DNA of 64,000 bases, from NCBI GenBank assembly GCA_965194535.1, contig OZ239145.1, positions 1,054,001 through 1,118,000 of the forward strand, given 5' to 3'. This document shows, in pieces, positions 16,363 through 24,434 of the stretch (its first letter is position 1; the number at the start of each line of letters is the position of its first letter). The position numbers and the translations under genes were made by a program. A model generated the notes under the pieces. It made no database searches, had not been told where the DNA came from, and saw nothing but the letters and a program-made list of their open reading frames with translations. Origin of the DNA: Verrucolacustris abundans. GTDB taxonomy: Bacteria > Verrucomicrobiota > Verrucomicrobiia > Methylacidiphilales > Verrucolacustridaceae.

Positions 16363-17646
16363 TTACCGAGGGCGTTGCTGAGGAGGGAATCGCTCCTTAT
16401 TTTTCCAGCTTCGGCGGAGTCGCCAAGGCATGGTGTCGCGACGTGGGCGGTATGGCGCGGGAGGTGGAGCCGAAGGATCCCTTGGCCCGGATGGGCGATG
16501 GGGAGCTGCAGTGTTGGCAGGCTCTGAAAAGCCTTCAACTTTTCTGCGGAGAATTCCCCGTCCTAGAAAACGTTCCAATGTCTTTAAATGGGCGAAATCA
16601 TCATGGGCAAGGAAGCTGATCGCTTCTCCCACTGCTTGGGCGCGACCAGTACGGCCAATCCGGTGGACATAATCCTCGGGATGACGGGGAAAGTCGTAAT
16701 TAATTACGTGGGAGATGCCTTCTACATCGATCCCTCGCGCCGCGATATCAGTTGCGACGAGGACGCGGACACGACCGGATTTAAAATCCTGGAGTGCACG
16801 GAGTCTCTGATTTTGGGAGCGGTTGGCGTGAAGAGTCGCGCATGGGATTCTTAAGGATTCTAATCGACGAGCTATCCGGTCGGCCCCGTGTTTTGTTCGG
16901 GAAAAGACAAGAACGGTCTTCATGGCCTCATTCTTTAAAAGATGAGAAAGGAGAGCAGATTTGGCGTGGTGGGATACCTCGAACAAGTATTGGGTCACGG
17001 TCTCAGCGGGATTCGAGCGGCGACCGATTTCAATCAGTTTCGGGTTGTGCATGAACTCCCGGGTCAATCGCTCGATTTCTCGGGAAAGCGTGGCGGAAAA
17101 GAGCAGCGTCTGACGCTGGCGGGGGAGAAGTCGGACAATTTGGCGGATGGCTGGTACAAAGCCCATATCGAGCATGCGGTCGGCTTCATCAAGAACCAGG
17201 AATTCTAGGGTCCGAAGGCTTTGCTCCCGTCCGCGGATCAGATCGAGAAGTCTTCCTGGGGTGGCCACAACCAGATCAACGCCCTGTTGCAGAGCCCGAA
17301 TTTGAGGGCGTTCACTGACTCCTCCAAAAATCGTGGCAATCCTTAGGGGAAGGTGCCGCGCATAGTTATGGATGTTTTCCTCGACCTGAACGACTAGTTC
17401 CCGAGTGGGAACCATGATCAGGCCGCGGATCCCGCGATGTTGGGGTGGATTCGCTGCCATGAGGGAAAGCAGAGGGAGAACGAACGCAGCCGTCTTTCCT
17501 GTGCCTGTCTGGGCGATGCCCATTAGATCGTGCCTTTGAAGAATGACAGGGATCGCGGCCACCTGAATTGGGGTGGGTTCCGTGTAGCCAGATTCCTTGA
17601 CCGCTTGCTGAATCGGGACTGCTAGGCCGAGCTGTTGAAAGGGCAT
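16363..17646 (-). CDS. DEAD-box RNA helicase (RhlE-like)
   Basis: ATP-dependent RNA helicase acting in ribosome assembly or RNA decay. Motifs in order are the Q motif (GYTEPTPIQ), I AQTGTGKT, Ia PTRELVVQ, II VLDEAD, III SATLS, V ATDIAARGID and VI HRIGRTGRA. A basic Pro/Arg-rich C-terminal tail follows, as in RhlE proteins. A TTG at 17667 extends the frame, but ATG 17646 (MPFQQLGL) matches the family start. The protein has 427 residues. Upstream on the same strand lies the orphan fumC 3' fragment. Confidence 0.94.
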   Translation of the reverse strand: MPFQQLGLAVPIQQAVKESGYTEPTPIQVAAIPVILQRHDLMGIAQTGTGKTAAFVLPLLSLMAANPPQHRGIRGLIMVPTRELVVQVEENIHNYARHLPLRIATIFGGVSERPQIRALQQGVDLVVATPGRLLDLIRGREQSLRTLEFLVLDEADRMLDMGFVPAIRQIVRLLPRQRQTLLFSATLSREIERLTREFMHNPKLIEIGRRSNPAETVTQYLFEVSHHAKSALLSHLLKNEAMKTVLVFSRTKHGADRIARRLESLRIPCATLHANRSQNQRLRALQDFKSGRVRVLVATDIAARGIDVEGISHVINYDFPRHPEDYVHRIGRTGRAQAVGEAISFLAHDDFAHLKTLERFLGRGILRRKVEGFSEPANTAAPHRPSGPRDPSAPPPAPYRPRRDTMPWRLRRSWKNKERFPPQQRPR

Positions 17647-17704
17647 CGCACAGATTGCCCGAAACAATCCCCAAAAGCACGAGGGGAATTATCTAATGAG
17701 TGGA

Positions 17705-17782
17705 TCAGGCTTTAGGCCCGAGCATGTCTTCTGGGCGAACAAGTTTATCGAATTCATCGGACTTGAGATATCCAAGACCGAG
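17705..17782 (-). pseudogene. Orphan 3' end of a fumC gene (direct repeat, left copy)
   Basis: On the minus strand, about 24 in-frame codons ending in TGA encode LKSDEFDKLVRPEDMLGPKA, nearly the same as the C-terminus of the intact FumC at 22883. The nucleotide core 17720-17758 matches 22898-22936 at 38 of 39 positions. Sequence homology fades upstream, where the frame runs into the tolC-like stop and meaningless codons. It has no start and no independent gene body. It is best explained as the displaced end of fumC left by insertion of the secretion operon, or the relic of a lost paralog. Confidence 0.85.
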
Positions 17783-17833
17783 TTGGCTCACTGGTATTAG
17801 ATCAATCTGCCAGAGAGGGAAGATCGATGAAGA

Positions 17834-19282
17834 TCATTTAGCAAAGGTGGTGGGAGCATCCGCCACAACGGCAGCATCATAATTGGCTTGTGCACGGAAG
17901 TAGTCGGCTTGGGCCTCAACGCCCATTACTTCCGCATCAAAAGCAAATTGCTCCCGAATCTGCAGATTCAGCATGTCGGTGGCACCCAGCTTCATCCGCT
18001 CTTGCTCGGCAGATTCCAGCTGATGAGCCAGATCGATATTACGACGTGTTTTCATCAGGGCCTGATGGGCGGCTTCCACGGAAATAAAGGCATCTCGGAC
18101 ATCCGCAACAATTCGGTCCCGGGTAAACTGTTTTTCTAGATTCAAGCGGGAAATCGCCGAATCGGCCACCACGACCCGACCTTCAGCCTCCCGTTGTTGC
18201 AAGGGCATTTTCAGCTGTACCAAGCCTTCTAGTTCCGTATCTCCATAAAAAGCGGGTTGGGCTGCAAGTAGGCCAATGTCAAGATTGGGTAGAAGGGTGT
18301 TTTTCGCCAGCTTTTGATCGATATCGGCTTTTTTGAGGAGAAGTTCAATCCGTCGCATTTCCGGACGTTGGAAAACAGCCTTGGCCAGATCGGCTGTCAT
18401 TCGGCTCTCTTCCATCATAGGTTGAGGAGGGAAGGCTTTTGGTAATCGCTTTCGCTGGGCAATGATGGGCTGAGAACTTTCAAGCGTGCGATAAAAAAGC
18501 GAAAGCTCGATTGCACTGGCTTGAAATTTGCGTTTTGCCAAGACCAAGGCAATCTCACGGCTCACAACCATCTGTTGGTTATTTACCTGAACAATCGGAG
18601 CGGCCGCCCCGAATTTCACCTGCTCCGCGATGGCGCTATCACGATCTTGAGCGATACGTAGCAATTCCTCAGTCAAGGCGAGTCGTTGACCGCTGGCCAA
18701 CCAAGTATAGTAGCTGATCGTCGCGGCACGGACGAAATCAAGATATTGGCGTAAAATAACCGGGTCTGCCAATTCCTGGTCGATCTTAGCCTGCCAAAGC
18801 TTGGCGCGCCGCTCGTCGATGACTCCGTCGCGGAGAAGGGGAATGCGCATTCCAACCAACCCCACTCCCTCACTATTGCCGAGGGAATTATTTTTTCTGT
18901 AGTTGGGTAGGTAGCCACTGCTCAATAGATAATAATCCGCATAGCTCGTGTAACCCCCGTACACACTCCCCCCCCAAAAGGGTAAGGGCTGGTCTAGAAG
19001 AGCGTAGCCAGCGGCTCCATCGTTTGGGCCAGCCAGACTTTGGGCTCCTCCGGAATTCAGATTCAAGTCGAAGGATCCCAAGGCCTGGCGAATTCGTCCT
19101 TTTGCGATGTCTTGGTCGATCAATGCAGCAAGAAAGGGTGGATACATCTTTTTGACGCTCGCAAGGACTTCCGGGAGAAGCAGGGGTTTTTCGGATCCCC
19201 ACGAAGTGATAGGAACAAAAAGCGAAGCGGCCACCCATGCAGTCCGTATTACCAACATTACCCAGGGGTTATGGAGTGCCAT
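17834..19282 (-). CDS. TolC-like outer membrane efflux protein
   Basis: Outer-membrane channel of a tripartite exporter. It begins with a signal peptide (MALHNPWVMLVIRTAWVAA..., cleavage near TSWG-SEK). The long alpha-helical body carries the duplicated OEP pattern, with FQRPEMRRIELLLKKADID in the middle and YDAAVVADAPTTFAK at the end. About 482 residues from ATG 19282; ATGs at 19291 and 19318 would overlap the adaptor gene further. It is third in the operon ABC - adaptor - OMF, overlapping the adaptor by 14 bp. No substrate gene lies nearby. Confidence 0.85.
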   Translation of the reverse strand: MALHNPWVMLVIRTAWVAASLFVPITSWGSEKPLLLPEVLASVKKMYPPFLAALIDQDIAKGRIRQALGSFDLNLNSGGAQSLAGPNDGAAGYALLDQPLPFWGGSVYGGYTSYADYYLLSSGYLPNYRKNNSLGNSEGVGLVGMRIPLLRDGVIDERRAKLWQAKIDQELADPVILRQYLDFVRAATISYYTWLASGQRLALTEELLRIAQDRDSAIAEQVKFGAAAPIVQVNNQQMVVSREIALVLAKRKFQASAIELSLFYRTLESSQPIIAQRKRLPKAFPPQPMMEESRMTADLAKAVFQRPEMRRIELLLKKADIDQKLAKNTLLPNLDIGLLAAQPAFYGDTELEGLVQLKMPLQQREAEGRVVVADSAISRLNLEKQFTRDRIVADVRDAFISVEAAHQALMKTRRNIDLAHQLESAEQERMKLGATDMLNLQIREQFAFDAEVMGVEAQADYFRAQANYDAAVVADAPTTFAK

Positions 19283-20564
19283 ATTTGTCATTCTTTTTGG
19301 TTGGATCAAGTTTTCCATCCTGATTGCTCACCACAGGAGGGAAGCCGTTCAGTTGGCGCCAAATTTCAAACCAAAGCGGGACCTGTTTGAGCAAAATCCA
19401 CGCATTGACCCGGGTGCCCTGACGAAGCCACCGATCTTTTTCGGGCCAACCGACAGTGACAGGACCTTTTCCATTGAGTCGATTCACTGTGTCATCTGCT
19501 GGTCCAACCACGACACGAAATTTACCTGCTCCGTTGTCTGTGGCATCCACAAAAACGACTTCGCCTCCAAAGGTTCCGATGGCGAGTTGTGGCCAACCGA
19601 TCATCTGCACGGCGGGCCATCCTTCAAAAGCCAGACGGACTGGGCTTCCTGGTTGACCGTCTTTTCGTGAGTGGATGAGAGGCATATCATTTCCATCGAT
19701 CAAAATCTCTACGAAGCGACTGTCGGTCTCAGGTATAATGACACAGATGAGTGTGCCCGGGCGCAAGTAGGTGCCATCCGTGGTGGCGACATTCAGGACG
19801 ATCCCGTCTCGAGGAGACAGAACGATCTGCCGTTCGTTCTGACTAATCTGAATATCGAGCACTGAGAGATCCCGCTCGGCCGTAGCCATCTCACTCAAAG
19901 CAGTGCCTTTAGCTGCATGAGTAGCGGAAATAGATGCGTCCATATCATTCTCAGTTCGTTTCAGTGCTGCGGCAGCGGATTTCCATTCGGCACTGGTCGA
20001 ATCGCGCGAGAGCGTGGCGAGCTCAAGGTTACGCTGAGATTCCAACTGTTTGGTATAAAGTTCCTGTGTACGGGTAAAATTCAGTAGGGCCGTTTCAAAG
20101 GCAATTTTCGCCATAGCAACGCGCTGCTCTGCACCGTCGATGGCTTGCCGTTTGGCCATTTCCTGCTGCGTGATCTGGGCAATGAGTGATTCCACGCGAC
20201 CTAAAGCGAAGTCACGGCGACTCTCAATGGCTTCGCGTTGGGCCTTTAAGTTAGAGACAAGATTTGGATCATTATCCTGAATCTCAATGATCAGGTCGCC
20301 CATCTTGACGCGTTGCCCTTCGGTGACGTGCAGGTGCTTTACCCGACCAGAAAGCTGGGCCTCAATATTGATCCGACGTTCCAGAGGATCGAATGCGATC
20401 ACCCTGCCGTTTCCGGAAATAAATTGTCGCCAAGGCAAAAAGCAGAGCGCAAAGATCAACAACGCAAACCCGATAAGCAACATCCGAGTTACAATCAGGG
20501 TAAAACGAGCGGATGCAGCAAGAGCGAGCGCCGGAAGGGGGGGATTCGTTGTGGAGGAGTTCAT
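19269..20564 (-). CDS. HlyD-type periplasmic adaptor (membrane fusion protein)
   Basis: A 431-residue adaptor linking an inner-membrane ABC protein to an outer-membrane channel. It has an N-terminal cytoplasmic stretch, one transmembrane helix (about residues 25-45), and a PWRQFISGNGRVIAFDPLERR segment of the family that typically travels with TolC and a large ABC protein. A lipoyl-like half (SGRVKHLHVTEGQRVKMGD), a long coiled-coil hairpin and the second lipoyl half (LSPRDGIVLNVATTDG) follow. It starts at ATG 20564, with a 4-bp overlap with the ABC gene. Confidence 0.87.
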   Translation of the reverse strand: MNSSTTNPPLPALALAASARFTLIVTRMLLIGFALLIFALCFLPWRQFISGNGRVIAFDPLERRINIEAQLSGRVKHLHVTEGQRVKMGDLIIEIQDNDPNLVSNLKAQREAIESRRDFALGRVESLIAQITQQEMAKRQAIDGAEQRVAMAKIAFETALLNFTRTQELYTKQLESQRNLELATLSRDSTSAEWKSAAAALKRTENDMDASISATHAAKGTALSEMATAERDLSVLDIQISQNERQIVLSPRDGIVLNVATTDGTYLRPGTLICVIIPETDSRFVEILIDGNDMPLIHSRKDGQPGSPVRLAFEGWPAVQMIGWPQLAIGTFGGEVVFVDATDNGAGKFRVVVGPADDTVNRLNGKGPVTVGWPEKDRWLRQGTRVNAWILLKQVPLWFEIWRQLNGFPPVVSNQDGKLDPTKKNDKYGTP

Positions 20565-22705
20565 TTTTTCGGGTGAGAAATGTCATCGCCTCCATGGTTG
20601 GGTGCGAGCTTGATGATTTGGTCGCACTTTAGGGTTACCTCATGATCTCGAGTGGTTAGAACAACAGTCCAGTCTTGAGATTTACCCAAAATGGTAGCGG
20701 AGAGTTGATTCAGCGAGTCGGCGTCCAGGCCATCAAAAAGCTCGTCGATGAGCAAGAGTTTCGGTCGCTGAACTAGGGCACGTGCAAGAAGAAGGCGAGT
20801 TCTTTGATTTCCGCTCAGGGGGGCACCAGCAATTTTAAGCTGGAGATTTAACCCTTCTGGTTGATGAAGTAACTCATCGAGCAGGCCTACCTTGGTCAAC
20901 GCAGTCTGGATTTCATCCATTCCAATACCAATGCTGCCGAGTCGAAGGTTCTCGATAATCGTACCGCCGACGATTTCATCTCGCCTCAGTAGCATCACGC
21001 TTTCGCGAAGAGATTCTAGATAGCAGTTGCGGAGGTCGAGCCCATCGATCCTGACAAAACCTGCGGTCGGCTGGCGAAGACCGAATAAAATATTCAGCAA
21101 AGTGCTTCCTCCTGACCCATGGGGACCGACGATGGCTGTGCGAGAGCCTGGCAGGATGGTGAAGTTGAGGCCTGAAAACAGGGGGGCACGATCATAGCCG
21201 AAGGCGAGGCCTTCCGCTTGGATATGGGCGCCAGTTTTTTTATCAACTCGTTTTTCTCCGTCCTCTCGTTCGATATCTAGGTCAAAGATATGGCCAAGCT
21301 TGTTCATGGCAGCCAAGGCGTCGTACCAGGCTTCAAGTTTCTTCCCCATTTTCGCTAAGGCACCGACGATAGAGGCCATAATTAACTCACTTGCCACCAA
21401 CTGCCCTAACGTGATCTGCTGGCTGATCACGAGAAATCCTCCAACGACGAGGAGTATGGCAGCGGCAAATACCTGTAGAGTCAACAATCCTGAAATCTGG
21501 CGCATTAAGATGCGAAAATGCTTCTCGCGTGCATGGACGTAGCCAGTCGCAAGTTCATTGGCGCGCTCATAAGCGAGGGCATACCCTCCGGGTCCTTTGA
21601 AAAGAAAGGGGAAATGGGCAATTTCCTCAAACCAGTTCACGAGGTCGTATTTCATCATCGATTCACGAATGCTGCTTTCGACTGCTCCCTGCCCCAATAA
21701 CCAGATCACGAGTATTATGAGAACAAGAAGTCCGGCGGCGAACGAGAGAAGGAGGGGGTGGTAAAGGGATAACAGAATCATCCCTATAACCGTACTAAAG
21801 ACCAAATTTACACCATCCAAAAGCAGCAGAGCAGTGCTCTTCTGGACGATTACAATGTCGAGAAACCGATTGACCAGCTCTGGTGCATAAACCCCGTCGA
21901 GTGACTCTGCTTTTACTCGGGGAAGGCGATAAGCCATGTCGGAGGCCGCACGCACAAAAACGCGTCGCTGGATGATGTCAGCAATGTAGTACTGAAAAGC
22001 CGTAATTACGGCCTGGAGAGCAAGGCAGGCAAAAAGCGCGATCGAGAGTATGACTAGGGCTTGCAAGTAGGGTTGAGACTGCCCACCAAAGGCCAGATTG
22101 CTTACCACCGCATCGACGGCAAGTGGGGCGGCGAGATATAGAATTCCGGAGAATACTGAAAAAATTAGCAAGGTATGGATGTCTTTTTTTTCTGCTTTGA
22201 GTAAGGCAAGAAACCGTTTTCCTGGATTCGCTCCCATTGCGCTGTGAGCATGGGAACTCATTCCATGGGCAGGGCGTTCCAACTGCACTACAGCTGCGTC
22301 GACTTCCTCATGAGAATCGTTCAATCCGAGCATGCGAGTAAAGTTCCTGCGCGTTATAGTTTTATACGACTTAAGATCAGTTCCATCCAAATACCGAAGA
22401 GTGAAAAGACCTGCATAAGTGATCACCAGCCAACGGGATTCACTAGAGTGCCAAATTACGACCGGAGTGTGCGGATGCGCTTGCCAAATTGCATTAGCGA
22501 GAGGCATCCGAATAGGGGATGCAACTATAGAAACTTCAGCACATGCGCCGACCAGTTGTTTCAGGGGATCCTCGGACGCTTGAAGTGAGTTCTGGATTGC
22601 AAGCCGAGACCGCTCGAGGTCAAAATTTGCCCCAGTGACAGCAGCAAGTTGCTCGAGAATCGCTACGTTAATTGCTGATTTGGTGTTCGGTTCAGTGGTT
22701 GTTAT
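20561..22705 (-). CDS. Type I secretion ABC protein with C39-like domain and degenerate ATPase
   Basis: Domains in order are a degenerate C39-like domain without the catalytic Cys, six transmembrane helices and a nucleotide-binding domain. The first ATG is 22507. The frame stays open to 22720, and codons 22507-22705 encode the expected start of the C39-like fold (VAILEQLAAVTG...), so the true start is probably a non-canonical codon such as ATA 22705. The Walker A motif reads GPHGSGGST: lysine is replaced by glycine. The Q-loop reads LLRRDE, the signature LSGNQ, Walker B LLLIDE, and the switch region TTRDHE without the usual His. It is first in the operon. Confidence 0.83.
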   Translation of the reverse strand: MTTTEPNTKSAINVAILEQLAAVTGANFDLERSRLAIQNSLQASEDPLKQLVGACAEVSIVASPIRMPLANAIWQAHPHTPVVIWHSSESRWLVITYAGLFTLRYLDGTDLKSYKTITRRNFTRMLGLNDSHEEVDAAVVQLERPAHGMSSHAHSAMGANPGKRFLALLKAEKKDIHTLLIFSVFSGILYLAAPLAVDAVVSNLAFGGQSQPYLQALVILSIALFACLALQAVITAFQYYIADIIQRRVFVRAASDMAYRLPRVKAESLDGVYAPELVNRFLDIVIVQKSTALLLLDGVNLVFSTVIGMILLSLYHPLLLSFAAGLLVLIILVIWLLGQGAVESSIRESMMKYDLVNWFEEIAHFPFLFKGPGGYALAYERANELATGYVHAREKHFRILMRQISGLLTLQVFAAAILLVVGGFLVISQQITLGQLVASELIMASIVGALAKMGKKLEAWYDALAAMNKLGHIFDLDIEREDGEKRVDKKTGAHIQAEGLAFGYDRAPLFSGLNFTILPGSRTAIVGPHGSGGSTLLNILFGLRQPTAGFVRIDGLDLRNCYLESLRESVMLLRRDEIVGGTIIENLRLGSIGIGMDEIQTALTKVGLLDELLHQPEGLNLQLKIAGAPLSGNQRTRLLLARALVQRPKLLLIDELFDGLDADSLNQLSATILGKSQDWTVVLTTRDHEVTLKCDQIIKLAPNHGGDDISHPKK

Positions 22706-22752
22706 AGCAGTTACTATCCTTTAATACTGTGTAAATTGAAATAAAAAACAAC

Positions 22753-22798
22753 TTTAACGTTAAAACTATAGATGAAAACATGTGTTTTCGCGATATCG
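22753..22798. promoter_or_regulatory. AT-rich operator/promoter region with three palindromes
   Basis: Upstream of the secretion operon lie a perfect 12-bp palindrome TTTAACGTTAAA (22753-22764), a 7-bp-arm dyad GAAAACA-TG-TGTTTTC (22774-22789) and CGATATCG (22791-22798). The surrounding sequence 22720-22850 is far more AT-rich than its neighbours and has no supported gene. This arrangement fits regulator-binding sites for the operon transcribed leftward. No specific regulator can be named. Confidence 0.45.
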
Positions 22799-22882
22799 AT
22801 ATAGGGGTTTTAGTTAAATTATCCTCTGTCTGATTGAGTGAAGATTCTTAAGCGAGTAGACAGCCTGAAATCTGGATCAGAC

Positions 22883-24298
22883 TCACTGTTTGGGGCCGAG
22901 CATGTCTTCTGGTCGAACAAGTTTATCGAATTCATCAGCTTTGAGGTACCCGAGGGCCAGGCAGGCTTCTTTTAGAGTTGAATTCTCATGGTGCGCCTTT
23001 TTAGCTACCTCAGCCGCCTTGTCGTAACCGATCTTGGGAGATAGTGCCGTGACCAACATAAGAGAACGATTGGTGTAGTCCTTAAGCTTTGCGGGGTCAG
23101 CCTGAATTCCATCTACACAGAACTCGCGGAAGCAACGGCAGGAATCGGCTAAAAGCTGTACCGAATGCAGAAAATTATGAATGATGACCGGCTTGAATAC
23201 GTTGAGTTCAAAGTTGCCTTGGGACCCAGCGAATCCGATCGCGGAATCGTTTCCATGTACTTGCGCGCAAACCATCGTCATCGCTTCCGATTGGGTTGGG
23301 TTCACTTTCCCTGGCATGATGGAGGAGCCTGGCTCATTTTCTGGTAGTTGAAGTTCGGCGAGGCCGGCCCGAGGGCCTGATCCGAGCCATCGGATATCAT
23401 TGGCGATTTTCATTAGGGCGACCGAAAGGGAACGAAGGGCTCCGCTGGCCGCCACCAAGGGATCGTGTGTGGCTAGGGCGTAAAATTTGTTTTTGGCTGA
23501 AACAAAGGGAAATCCCGTGGACTTCGCCAAGTGAGCGGCGGCTTTGCCAGGAAACTGGACATGGGTATTGAGGCCGGTTCCCACAGCCGTTCCACCGAGA
23601 GCCAATTCATAAAGCTCGGGAAGGGATGCTTCGATCCGGGCCATGGCGGCATCTAGTTGGGCGACGTAACCGGAAAACTCTTGCCCCAAGGTCATGGGGA
23701 CTGCATCCATCAGGTGGGTTCGGCCGATTTTGATCAGATTCTTGAACTCCTTGGATTTTTTGTCGATGGCAACGCGGAGTTGTCGCACCGAGGGAAGAAG
23801 GGTCTTTTTAAGCTCTGATACAGCGGCCAGGTGCATGGCAGTGGGAAAGGTGTCATTGGAGGATTGTGACATGTTCACGTCATCATTCGGATGGATGGGC
23901 TTTTTCGAGCCCAGCACTCCACCGGCCATTTCAATCGCCCGGTTGGAGATCACCTCGTTGACGTTCATGTTCGTTTGGGTGCCGCTACCGGTTTGCCAAA
24001 TGCGAAGCGGGAAGTGGTCGTCCAGTTTGCCCTCAGCAACTTCAGCGGCAGCTTTGACGATGAGATCTGCCTTTTCCTTTGTGAGGAAGCCGAGCTCCTG
24101 ATTGGCCAAAGCGCAGGCTCGTTTTAAGTGACCGAAGGCGTGGATGAGCGGAGCGGGCATCGTATCATGGGCGATATCAAAGTGATGTAGGGAGCGCTCG
24201 GTTTGGGCTCCGTAATACCTGTCGGCTGGAACCTCAACGGTTCCCATCGAGTCAGATTCTTTTCTTTTGGCTTTTGGGTTAGATCCTGCAGGGGTCAT
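22883..24298 (-). CDS. fumC: Class II fumarate hydratase
   Basis: Hydrates fumarate to malate in the TCA cycle as a homotetramer. The 471-residue protein has the SGTQTNMNVNEVI, SSNDTFPTAMH and GRTHLMDAVPMTLGQEFSGY segments and the superfamily signature GSSIMPGKVNPTQSE. The N-terminus carries a few extra residues. Its last 20-odd codons are repeated at 17705-17782, on the far side of the secretion operon. The gene is intact and complete despite lying at the junction. It is divergent from smc. Confidence 0.96.
   Translation of the reverse strand: MTPAGSNPKAKRKESDSMGTVEVPADRYYGAQTERSLHHFDIAHDTMPAPLIHAFGHLKRACALANQELGFLTKEKADLIVKAAAEVAEGKLDDHFPLRIWQTGSGTQTNMNVNEVISNRAIEMAGGVLGSKKPIHPNDDVNMSQSSNDTFPTAMHLAAVSELKKTLLPSVRQLRVAIDKKSKEFKNLIKIGRTHLMDAVPMTLGQEFSGYVAQLDAAMARIEASLPELYELALGGTAVGTGLNTHVQFPGKAAAHLAKSTGFPFVSAKNKFYALATHDPLVAASGALRSLSVALMKIANDIRWLGSGPRAGLAELQLPENEPGSSIMPGKVNPTQSEAMTMVCAQVHGNDSAIGFAGSQGNFELNVFKPVIIHNFLHSVQLLADSCRCFREFCVDGIQADPAKLKDYTNRSLMLVTALSPKIGYDKAAEVAKKAHHENSTLKEACLALGYLKADEFDKLVRPEDMLGPKQ
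22898..22936. repeat. 39-bp direct repeat inside the fumC 3' end (right copy)
   Basis: This segment matches 17720-17758 in the same orientation at 38 of 39 bases. It lies within the codons for DEFDKLVRPEDML of the intact fumC. The two copies are 5.2 kb apart and bracket the three-gene secretion operon exactly. A weaker shared TGGATCAG lies just past each copy (17701-17708 and 22873-22880). The pattern resembles attL/attR of an element integrated into a gene 3' end. Confidence 0.85.
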
Positions 24299-24359
24299 TC
24301 AAATTCACTTATGGACGAAAAGCAGAGGGTGTAGCAAGAGGGATATTTTCCATATGTAG

Positions 24360-24375
24360 ATACATAACAATGTAT
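24360..24375. promoter_or_regulatory. Dyad in the fumC-smc intergenic region
   Basis: ATACAT-AACA-ATGTAT forms a 6-bp-arm inverted repeat between the divergent fumC and smc genes. The 136-bp spacer is AT-rich and must hold promoters for both. A regulatory role is only suggested by position. Confidence 0.25.
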
Positions 24376-24434
24376 TCACACTAGATATTGGATTTACTTG
24401 CCTAAAAAGGGTCTAGGACTAGGCATAGAAGGGA

